In this document: positions 55,801 to 64,000 of the stretch, piece by piece
Layout of the letters: every line of letters starts with the position of its first letter
Numbering within the stretch: the first letter of the stretch is position 1
NCBI GenBank assembly: GCA_009763385.1
Contig: CM019831.1
Coordinates: forward strand, 79,333,845-79,397,844
Origin: Coix lacryma-jobi var. lacryma-jobi
Lineage: Eukaryota > Streptophyta > Magnoliopsida > Poales > Poaceae
Direction: 5' to 3'
DNA: 64,000 nt
Program-made: the position numbers and the translations under genes
The notes under the pieces: generated by a model
Databases searched by the model: none
The model's input: the letters and a program-made list of their open reading frames with translations, nothing else
What the model was told of the DNA's origin: nothing

Positions 55801-55929
55801 CCGTCTTTCGACCTGTCTGCTCTGATGACCCTCCTTGAAGGCAAAGGCGACCAAGACCTTGCAGCGATGCAAGAGGAGGTGAAGACCGCGGCGGAGGAGT
55901 ACTCACAGATTCTAGATCTTGTAGAGTAA
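52844..55929 (+). pseudogene. Antisense multi-exon gene of element I (gypsy-type transposon ORF)
   Basis: The gene runs opposite to gag-pol. Exon 1 starts at ATG 52844 with a basic N-terminus. It holds a domain (LLASDFFRGLLHYYGL, then FHIAIFTHLCEALLG) typical of the putative gypsy-type transposon protein family. Clear GT-AG introns are 54177-54333, 54449-54517 (with TACTAAC before the acceptor), 55002-55071 and 55351-55429. A further one at about 53840-53891 is likely. Reading phase is kept across the first, second and fourth. Later exons are rich in coiled coil (about 54940-55700), and the frame ends at TAA 55929. Stops near 53493, 53595 and 54795 and a frameshift near 54925 make it a pseudogene. 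Function is unknown. Confidence 0.8.
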
Positions 55930-56719
55930 TTTAGTCTCCTTAGTCTTTTCAGCGTGGCTTGTATCCCCTGCAAATGATTATTATGAAATATAAAAAATAT
56001 TGGTTACTTTTGAATCTCATGGATTTCGTATATGATCAACTCCTTATTGCGAGAAATTTCTTCGGCAATAGGTTGAGTTTGCTTTATGTGGATGTATGAC
56101 CAGGCGTCTGATTAGACGAGTCTATCCGAGTGCTCTCTAGCACTTTGTTGTGGGTCGTACGACTTTGTCTCTCTAGTGATTGTGTAGAGAACTTAGTCTT
56201 GCCTGAGTACTACTCTTAGTACCCTTGTTCAAGGAATAATTCTGATCAGGCACCTCTTGAAGGACCGTAACCGTGGTTCCTTCTGGGTGGATCATATCCT
56301 CTTGATGGTCGCAGCTTGGGTGCGAAGGTAGATGGACCTCTGTCCGGTAAATATGTAACAGGGTGGGTACTATTCCACCTTGTTATGCCTTATAGGAACT
56401 AGTATCTACTACGGCAGATACCATATTCACTATAGGCTGATAGCCGGGTGTTAAGCCGTACTACCTTGTGAGTTGTATTGAGCTCGAAGCTCGTAACTCA
56501 AATATGGTTACCGCTAAACCGATCCATCCGAGTAACATTAAATATTAGTCGGTGGTAAGCCCTACTATTGCAGAGATTTTTATGCGATTGTTTAGTCATG
56601 ATGAGATGTAGAAAAAAGCCTGGATAATTTGTAAAGTTCTTGTTTCTGATGAATTCCAAACTTTATTAATATCCAACTAATAAATACAAATGCCCTGCAT
56701 TAGGATTGTAGCGTAGTCC
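55930..56719. other. Non-coding spacer between convergent genes of I
   Basis: It lies between the 3' end of the antisense gene and the 3' end of integrase. I see no ORF or strong motif. It should hold the 3' end signals of the antisense gene. Confidence 0.5.
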
Positions 56720-58310
56720 TTAAGTATGGAATTTCTTCAAGTGCTCAATATTCCATGAATTTGGCAGTGGAGATCCATCTTCAGTGACTAGCTCAAATGA
56801 CCCGGGTCTTGTTACTTTGGATACAATGTAAGGTCCTTCCCATCGACTCATAAGCTTGTGGCGCCCTGTAGTATTCTGAATTTTCTTCAGGACCAGGTCG
56901 CCTACATGAAAAGTGCGGTGATGGACGTTCTTGTCGTAGTAGCGCCTCATCCCTTGAAGGTACCTTGCTGACTGAAAGAGTGCGGTTAATCGAGCTTCTT
57001 CGAGGCTGTCGACTTCTAGCCGCCTGGTGTCATCAGCCTCGCCTTCGTTATACTGCTCTGTTCGTGGGGCGTTCCAGATTAAGTCAGCCGGGAGGATCGC
57101 TTCAGTGCCATATACCAGGAAGAAAGGAGTTTGGCCTGTTGCCCGACTTCGTTGTGTCCTTAGCCCCCAGACTACTTTAGGCAGTTCTTCGACCCACTTT
57201 TCGTCGTGATCTTTTAGGAGGTCAAATAGTCTTGGTGTAAACCTTGCAAGAATCAGGGCGTTTTCTCGTTCAACTTGGCCGTTGGTCGTGGGATGAGCTA
57301 CTGATGCATAGTCTACCTTGATTCCGCAGTTGCTGGCCCATGAGTTGAATTCAGTAGCCGTGAAAGGGGACCCGAGGTCGGTGATGATTCTGTGCGGCAT
57401 CCCGAAGTGGTGAAAGATGCTCTGCATGAATTGTACTGATTTAGATGCATTGAACTTGACCAAGGGCATGTACTCGATCCACTTTGTGAATTTGTCGATT
57501 GCGACGTAGATGTATTCGAACCCGCCTGGAGCACGCTTAAAAGGACCCACCATGTCAAGTCCCCAGCATGAGAAAGGCCATGATGGAGGGATACAGATCA
57601 ATTCATGTGCAGGTACATGCTGCTGCTTGGCAAAGAACTGGCATGATTGACAGCGACGGACTAAGTCTTCCGCGTCTTTCAAGGTTGAGGGTGAATAGTA
57701 CCCTGATCTGAAGATTTTCCCGACTAGAGTCCTTGAAGCTACATGGTTACCGCAACACCCGGAGTGAACTTCATTTAAGATTTCCCTGCCTTCTTCTGGT
57801 GAGATGCATTTGAGGAGGATTCCTGATGAAGCTCCGCATCGATATAGCTTGTCCTCGACTAAAACATAGTTCTTGCTACGTCTGGAGACTTGCTCTGCGG
57901 TAGTTTTATCACTTGACAGTTTATGCTCTTTGAAGTAGTCAATGAAGACTTGTGTCCAGTCGGGTGCTAAAGTTAGAACCTCGATGGATGGTGCTGACTC
58001 GGCCTCTTCTTTCTCTTGGATTGACGGTTTGGATAATTCATGTACGAAGGTACCACTAGGGACCAATGCTCTGTCAGATCCTAATTTTGCTAGGATGTCT
58101 GCTGCCACATTGAGATCCCGGGTAATATGAATGAGTTCCAGCCCAGAAAAGTGCTTTTCCAGCTTGCAGACTTCCGCGCAATAGGCGTTCATTGTTTCCT
58201 TTGTGCAATCCCAGTCTTTGTTGACTTGGTGAATTACTACGGAAGAATCGCCATAGACTAGGAGTCGCCTGATGCCCAGTGTGACTGCTAGCTTGAGTCC
58301 ATGGGTAGCG
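56720..58310 (-). CDS. Second RNase H (C-terminal part) and integrase of I
   Basis: The frame is open from about 58310. It carries YGDSSVVIHQ and RDLNVAADILAK of the Tat-type second RNase H, then integrase. Counting from the ATG at 58192, the HHCC finger is H143, H150, C181 and C184. The catalytic residues are D213, D272 and E308, followed by the C-terminal WEGPY module; there is no chromodomain. The protein ends at 56720. The RNase H N-terminal motif NNEAEYEAL lies upstream (about 58330) in another frame, so one frameshift near 58305 separates it. Integrase itself is intact in sequence. Confidence 0.88.
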
Positions 58311-59815
58311 CTTCATATTCTGCTTCGTTGTTGGTGGCGGGCCACAATATCTGCAGAATGTATTTGACCTGCTCTCCGGTGGGTGATACTAGAAGTACTC
58401 CGGCTCCTGCTCCTCGAGTTTTAGGGACCCGTCGAAGTACATTTTCTAGTGATCAGGAATAGCATTGTCTTGGATCTGCTGTATCTCTGTCCACTCGGCG
58501 ACGAAATCCGCTAGAGCTGTGACTTGATTGCTTTCCTCGGAGTGAACTGATGTTGAGTGCCCCCAATTCGACTGCCCACTTGGAAATCCTCCCAGTGGCG
58601 TCACGATTATGGAGGATTCTCCCAGAGGAAAATCCGTGACGACTGTAATCTCATGAGCCTCGAAGTAATGCCGTAGCTTTCTTGAAGATATGAGTAGAGC
58701 GTAGAGTAATTTCTGTACTTGTGGGTATCTAACCTTCGAATCGGAGAGTACCTCGCTAATGTAGTACACTGGTCGCTGGGTGTGGTAGATGTGCTTGTCA
58801 TCTTTGCACTCAACCACGATCGCTGTGCTTACGACATGTGTGGTAGCTGCGATATAAAGCATCATCGGCTCCCTGGGTTCTGGTGGTGTCAGTATAGGTG
58901 AATTGGTTAGGTATCATTTGAGTGTTCAAAGGCCTGTCCGCTTCTTCCCGTCCATTGAAATTTATCGCCAGCCTTGAGTAATTTGAAGAAAGGTAATCCC
59001 TTTTCTCCTAGTCTGAGTGAATCGATTTAGTGCAGCCATGCACCCGGTGAGCTTCTGAACATCCCTGACTGAGGTAGGTGGTTTCATTTTGATGATAGCT
59101 GTGATTTGTTTTTGGCTAGCCTCGATGCCCGATGGCTAACGAAAATCCGAGTAATATTGGCCCGAAGGTACTCCGAAGACACATTTTGTGGGATTGAGTC
59201 TCCATTGGTATGCGCGTAGTCGGTTTGAAAGTTTCCTCCAGGTCTGATATCAGGGTAGTCGGATCCTTTGTCTTTATGACCAATCATCGACATAAGCTTC
59301 TTCTGCATTGCGGCCAATCTGATCACCCAAACAATCATGAATAGCTCGTTGATAAGTGGCTCCTACATTCTTTAATCCAAAGGACATGGTTTTATAACAG
59401 TCGGCGCGAAAGGAGTTATACATGATGTCTTGGGTTGGTCCTCTTCCTTGAGGGCAATCTGATGGTACCCCGTAGTAGCAATCAAAAAGGATAAAAGAGC
59501 GGAGCCTACGTGGCATCAACTATTTGATCTATCCTTGGTAATCCGAAAGGATCTTTTGGACATGTTTGTTGAGGTCTGTGTAGTCGACACACTGCGCCAC
59601 TCGGCAGAGTTCTTCTTCTTGACTAGCACTGGGTTAGCTAACCACTCGGGGTGAAGGATTTCTTTGATGAATCCAGTTGTGAGTAGTTTGGCTATTTCCT
59701 TCTTGATTGCCTCTTTTTTCTCTGGTGAGAATCGTCGTAATCTTTGCTTGATAGGTCTAGATCCTTCTTTTAATTGCAGTTTGTGCTCAGCCAAGTTCCT
59801 TGGGACTCCCGGCAT
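58311..59815 (-). pseudogene. Reverse transcriptase and RNase H of I, broken
   Basis: Open blocks in different frames hold the RT start (59516-59815, QRLRRFSPEKKEAIKKEI), the RT palm (59274-59519, CYKTMSFGLKNVGATYQRAI and the YVDD box) and RNase H (58446-58865, RPVYYISEVL and LRHYFEAHEI). Stops and frameshifts separate them. The region after YVDD at 58900-59270 is badly decayed. Confidence 0.85.
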
Positions 59816-60023
59816 ATCAGCCGGTTTCCAAGCAAATATATCTTTGTATGCTCTAAGAAACTTGGTGAGCGCGAATTCCTATTCTTCAGATAGATGACCG
59901 CTGATAACTACCGTCTTGGAGGATCACCGGTTTTCTAGGTCGATGTTTTTTGTAAAGACGCTGTTGATGGTTGGATAGTACCCGCCTTCTTGGATGGGAT
60001 TTCCTGAATCTCCAGGCTTGGTA

Positions 60024-60410
60024 TTATGTACCATCTGAGCGAGTTCTTGTAACTCCCGGGTGAGTTGAGCTTTTTTCAGCGATTTGGACAGCCTCTGTAT
60101 CACAATCAAATGATCGCTTCAAGTCACCTCTGAAAATTAGGATTCCTTTAGGACCCGACATCTTCAGGAAAAGGTACGGGTAGTGAGGTACTGCCATAAA
60201 CTTGGCGATGGTTGGTCGTCCCAATATGGCATGGTATGATGACTCGAAGTCGGCTACCTCGAAACTGATGTACTCAGTCCGGTAATTGATCTGAGTTCCA
60301 AAAGTTACAGGTAATATGATTCTTCCGAGTGGTACAACCGCCTTTCCAGGTACTATGCCGTAGAAGGGGGCACTTGATGGTGTGAGCTGTGCTGCGAGAT
60401 CCAAATTCAT
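60024..60410 (-). pseudogene. Aspartic protease region of I (C-terminal part)
   Basis: The block contains VADFESSYHAILGRPTIAKF, typical of the end of the protease in Tat elements. The active-site Asp region upstream (about 60410-60560) is in the adjacent frame and partly decayed. Confidence 0.7.
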
Positions 60411-60605
60411 CTTGCGTAGGGTGCTTGCAAAGATGACGTTGAGTCCTGCCCCTCCGAAGATGAGTACCCTGCTCAGGGTAAACCCGGCGACCGTGGGATC
60501 CAGGACTAGCGGGTAGTGCTCTGCATTAGAGACACTGGTCCATTGGTCCGCTCGGGAGAAGCTGATCGGGTGCTCCGACCAGTCAAGGTATCTAGGAGTT
60601 GCTGG

Positions 60606-62820
60606 TTATGTAGACATGATCTCTTGTAGCGAAAGTTTCTGAAGCCTCTTGCTGTCACTGGTAGTTACTCCCCCAAAAATGACATTGATAGTCCCTTTGG
60701 GGTGTTGGAAACCACCGGTGTCTTGCGGAGGGTCCTCAGTTGTCTTCTTGCCTTTGTCCTTCTTGTTTTTGTTGAAGTCGGAGTTCAAGCCTCGCTCCTT
60801 GAGTTGTCGACAGTGCCTTGCCTGATGTCCGGCTTTCGGATGAAAAGGGCACGGTCCATCCAGTAAGTCATCAAAGGTGAATGGCTTGTTCCCCTTCTTC
60901 TGAGGCTCCATGGCAGCAACAGTATTATCTCCTGTCCTTTTCCAGGTGTTTTGCTGTGGTGCCTGGTGGCCTCTCTGGTTGTTCCCTCGATCACCCTGCG
61001 TGTTTCTATCGGGGAAACGCTCCTGTGTACGTTCTTCTGTTGCCATCATGGAGTTTACGGCCCGATGGAACTCGTCAGCGGTGGTCGGGTCCTGCTTGAT
61101 GAAATCTTTATAATTGTACCTTTCGCAAATGTCGTTGCCAAATAGGGCAATTACTTCTCTGTCTGTGATGTCGGATACTGTGGAGCGGATCTCTGAGAAG
61201 CGCCTATAGTATTCCCGCATTGATTCGTTTTTCTGTTGCTTACAGGTTCTGAGCTTAGTCTGGGGATCTGATCTCTCTGGGACACCCGCAAAGTTTTCGA
61301 TGAAGATACGATGGAGTTGATCTCAGGAGTCGATGGATTCGGGTTTAAGCCTGTCGAACCAAGCAAGCGGCATTGTTTCTAAAGCCATTGGGAGATAGAG
61401 TGCTTTGATGTCATTGCTTCCACCGGCCAGCTCAACTGCTTGAGCATATAGCCTGTTCCATTGTTTAGGTTCTGTCTTCCCGTCGTACTTTGAATAGTTC
61501 CCGAGTTTGAATTTTCGCGGGAACGAGACTGCTCGGAGCCTTTGGGAGAAGCAGGGGAAGCGATCGACTGCGTCAGATGCTGTGACTGCGTGTCCTCTGT
61601 ATGAAGATTCAGCTCCTCACTCAGCTTGATCAGGTACTCGTGGACCTAGGCAACTCCTTGCTGGGACTCGACCGAGTCGCTCTTGAACAGGCCGCCTCTG
61701 GCTCGGGTGAGATGAAGCTTGCTCATCGGCTAGGGACTCAAGATTCTGTCCTCGGAGTTGAAGTGCGGTAGTCTGAAGCATGACTAACCGTTGTTCTTCG
61801 TCGGGGGTGCGGTTGGCCTTGGCCCCCATCTCTGTGGCTAGAGCCAGGATGTTTTGGTATGAAGTCTGGAAGACTTTATGGCCGGCGAGCCTCATAAACT
61901 CAGGCTCGAGGTTACGGGAGCAATCGGCTCGTCGACGATTGTGCTCGTTCTGTGACTGATACTCCTGGTCACGTTGAGCGCGAGCTCGATTTTCTGTGTC
62001 TTCCTCAAGATGCACACGGGTATTATACTCCTCGAGTCGTACGTTGTAACGGTCTACGGCTTCCTTGTGATGAGTTGCTCGCCTTCTGCGAGCTTCTTTA
62101 GCTTGATTCCTCCTGATTCTCTTAGCCTTTATGGACTCGGTTTCTGTGGGCCCTTCCGGTCATTATCAGATATCATACTCAGAGTTTCATCATCCTGGAA
62201 GACATCTGGGGGGTTGGAGGTCGTAGAGATGACTGATGCCCCGCCATGAAGACTTCACGAGTGTAGCCCTGGTTTGATGATCTTGGCGTAACCAATTCCA
62301 AAGTAGGGGTGCCGGAGATTAGTTCTATTGACGTGTCGTGTTCCTCAAATGGGAGCTGATGTCCATACTGGTATGGAAGTTGCTGATCGATTGTGCCAAC
62401 CAGCCTGGCCGGAGCTGGCTTTATTGGTCAATGGATGATGTTACCCTCCTTGGTAGAGCTGAAAAAGAGTCCTTGCTGAGCTCCAGTCAAAGGTATCTCT
62501 TGATACTCTTTGAACTTTGAGTCAATTAGGTCTTCCAGGTCCTGAGCTGAGTTCCGTAGTCCGAAGGTGATGCCATGTTTGATCTCCGGTCCTTTCGTTC
62601 TCCCCGAATTTGAGTTCGAGTAGGAGTCGGGTACTTCAAGTTGGCTCTCGGAATCTCGCGGATCTTGGACTGCGAGGTTTGCTAGGTTCTGAGTGAGATC
62701 ATCCATCTTTGGCATAGCTTGCACTTCTGGATCAGTGTGAAGTTGTCGACGCAGCTTTCCTTGATCATCCGCGATGCAAGTCCATGAGCCAAAAACGAAA
62801 ATTGATCCCGCCGAGAACAT
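60606..62820 (-). pseudogene. gag: Gag of I, broken
   Basis: The start is ATG 62820, 65 bases after the LTR; an upstream in-frame TTG lies in the primer binding site and is not a start. Blocks lie at 62428-62820, at 61617-62015 (helical, Gln/Arg-rich) and, for the capsid end, at 60606-61366. A TGA near 61322 stands where a Trp codon fits. The nucleocapsid finger reads CPFHPKAGHQARHC, a CX2HX4HX4C variant. Frameshifts separate the blocks. Confidence 0.82.
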
Positions 62821-62862
62821 GTTGTCGTGGTTTGCCGGGCTCTTGGTCGTCGAATCGCCGAA

Positions 62863-62884
62863 AGCCCCTACCTGGCGCGCCAAC
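62863..62884 (-). other. Primer binding site of I
   Basis: The minus strand reads GTTGGCGCGCCAGGTAGGG directly after the LTR end. The format is shared with element M. I cannot name the tRNA with confidence. Confidence 0.65.
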
Positions 62885-63320
62885 TATCGGTGTTTGTTAA
62901 TCGGCAACTCGTCTTGAATAATCTCAGACGATTTGTTCGGTGGGGATCGGCGTTCGTAGGACTCGGTGAGTACACAGGGACAGCAATTTATACTGGTTCA
63001 GGCCGCTGAATTGCGTAATACCTTACGTCAAGTGCGGCGTGTGCCTCGTGTATGATTATGATTCAATGTTCGATTCTCTCTGGAGCCCACACCTGCTTCC
63101 CCTTATATATCCGGGTGAAGTAGAGCGTAGACCGAGTCCTAGTCGGTTACATCAGAGGAGTCATATTCTAATTACAAGACTTCCTTTAAGAACTCAACTA
63201 GGTTACAATAAGAGTCCTAATCCAAATACGCTTCGTATCAAGTCTTCGGATCTCCAATGCCGTCCGGGATTAGTCGGAGGGATCATCTTCTGATGATATC
63301 TCTGACATCCTGGTCCGTCA
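62885..63320 (-). repeat. 5' LTR of I (436 bp)
   Basis: The minus strand starts TGACGGACC at 63320 and ends at 62885, where TA replaces the usual TG on the plus strand. See the 3' LTR entry for the comparison. The TATA box is listed separately. Confidence 0.93.
63101..63112 (-). promoter_or_regulatory. TATA box of LTR I
   Basis: The minus strand reads GGATATATAAGG, kept in both LTRs as TATATAAGG. It is a strong TATA match about 210 bases into the LTR. Confidence 0.65.
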
Positions 63321-63381
63321 CTATCTCTATTCCATTATGATTTGTGTTGGTAGTTGACAATGCACTCATCAAGGGGGAGAT
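63321..63381 (+). other. End of the 3' UTR of B with polypurine tract
   Basis: This continues B after element I. AAGGGGGAG at 63371-63379 precedes the LTR, as in C (44727-44735). Confidence 0.88.
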
Positions 63382-64000
63382 TGCGGATACATGGGTGTAT
63401 GTCGAGTCTCTGAGTGATGAGTGATTGTCAACTGGGATAATGCGCATGTTCTTTGGCTTGTGTTGTGCAGGTGTCGAGCACGGATACAGTGATCAAAGGC
63501 AAGGTGAAGGTCAATAGACGTGCCATGCCGATGGACCGAGAGTGGCGAAGGGCGGACGTGAGGCTTGGACTGAGGGACCGGTAGCCCGAGGATCAGCTGT
63601 GGTGGCTGGCAACCTGGGACAGCGACGAGAGAAGACTTGCGGGCACGGTGTTGCCCCTGGGTCGAGGACCTAGGACACGTGCCGGTGGACGGGGTGCACG
63701 GGTGGTGCATCCCCTCTACGGTTCGGTTTGGCGGTTGAGCCACAGTAAAACCACCGAGTGGATGGTTTCCAGGTTTGGGCCTCAAAACCTGGGCGTTGAT
63801 GGTTTCCGAGTTTGGGCCACAAAAACTCGGGCTGAGGACGGTTTCCAGGTTTGGGCCTCAAACCTGGGTGCTGCGGGTTTTCTGAGTTTGAGGCCACAAA
63901 ACTCAGGCTATGGACGGCTAGTTTCCCAGTTTGGGCCTCAAAACTGGGGGTTGGTCGTGAGGCTGGTTTCCCCCGATTTGGCCACAAAAACCGGGGGGCG
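63382..64000 (+). repeat. 3' LTR of B (cut by window end)
   Basis: It starts TGCGGATACATGG. It is alignable with the first 620 bases of LTR C and, from about 63873, with the surviving 5' LTR at 30177. Palindromes run from about 63729 to the edge. Confidence 0.9.
63729..64000. repeat. Palindromes in the 3' LTR of B
   Basis: At least seven units are seen. One reads CCCAGTTT/AAACTGGG where the 5' LTR of B has CCCGGTTT/AAACCGGG. The last units are cut by the window end. Confidence 0.85.

Larger units (their letters stand above)
50836..63320 (-). mobile_element. Complete Tat-lineage Gypsy element I with antisense gene
   Basis: It is a minus-strand element with two 436-bp LTRs, gag, protease, RT, RNase H, second RNase H, integrase and, between integrase and the 3' LTR, a gene on the opposite strand. 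The second RNase H and the antisense gene mark the Tat lineage (Retand- or RIRE2-like in grasses, by memory). All genes carry lesions except most of integrase. Confidence 0.9.
30177..64000 (+). mobile_element. Sirevirus B, host of insertions C and I
   Basis: The segments in order are partial 5' LTR (30177-31598), gag (31662-34284), first part of pol (34290-35032), insertion C, rest of pol (46896-49342), 3' untranslated region (49343-50835), insertion I, then the remaining untranslated region, polypurine tract and 3' LTR (63321-64000, cut by the window end). Removing C and I restores collinearity with element C and element A. Confidence 0.92.

Noticed and set aside
55534..55929. A standalone small gene
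   Set aside because: It is the last exon of the antisense gene, joined in phase to the preceding exon by the intron 55351-55429.
60881..61145. Three overlapping plus-strand frames with Cys- and Trp-rich products
   Set aside because: They are antisense to gag of element I.
62428..62883. Gag of I starting with the residues MARQVG at 62883, and the same for M at 13474
   Set aside because: That start is a TTG inside the primer binding site; the similarity between the two reflects the tRNA site, not protein.

Overview
The window is plant nuclear DNA, very probably from a grass (Poaceae; a panicoid grass such as sorghum, sugarcane, Miscanthus or maize is a guess). It consists entirely of LTR retrotransposons inserted into each other. 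I see no host protein gene, tRNA, rRNA or CRISPR array. The evidence is Copia elements with a Sirevirus-type polymerase, multiple polypurine tracts and palindrome-rich ~2 kb LTRs, mixed with Ty3/Gypsy elements of the Athila and Tat lineages, which are typical of large grass genomes.

Left arm (1-15385), minus strand. Sirevirus A (1-8661; intact gag and pol, 5' LTR, 3' LTR beyond the left edge) sits in the gag of Athila element K (8662-11921). K sits in the LTR of Sirevirus L (11922-13030). L sits in the gag of Tat element M (13031-15138). M sits in a Sirevirus LTR fragment, N (15139-15385). Only the right arms of this nest are in view, so the left arms are predicted in mirror order beyond position 1.

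Middle (15386-30176). This part is older and more damaged. It holds a plus-strand remnant ORF (J), the 3' ends of two minus-strand Sireviruses (D and F: LTR, polypurine tract, stem-loop-rich 3' untranslated region), a clean Athila-type solo LTR in D (E, 19626-21483, perfect ATTGC target duplication), another Athila-like LTR (G), a scrap of Sirevirus gag, and a truncated Tat element (H) carrying RT, RNase H, a second RNase H and integrase.

Right (30177-64000), plus strand. Sirevirus B runs from a partial 5' LTR to the window edge and carries two insertions. Complete Sirevirus C (35033-46889, LTRs ~2.15 kb) lies in the B integrase gene. Complete Tat-type Gypsy I (50836-63320, minus strand, 436-bp LTRs) lies in the B 3' untranslated region. 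I also carries a decayed antisense gene with at least four GT-AG introns between its integrase and its 3' LTR.

The coding regions form standard gag-pol replication cassettes, of which only element A is uninterrupted. The least explained features are non-coding: two kinds of repeated hairpin whose stems change between copies but stay complementary (one in the LTRs, one in the 3' untranslated region), and a gag-pol junction where the pol frame opens just after a conserved TTGATGTAG that looks like a splice acceptor.
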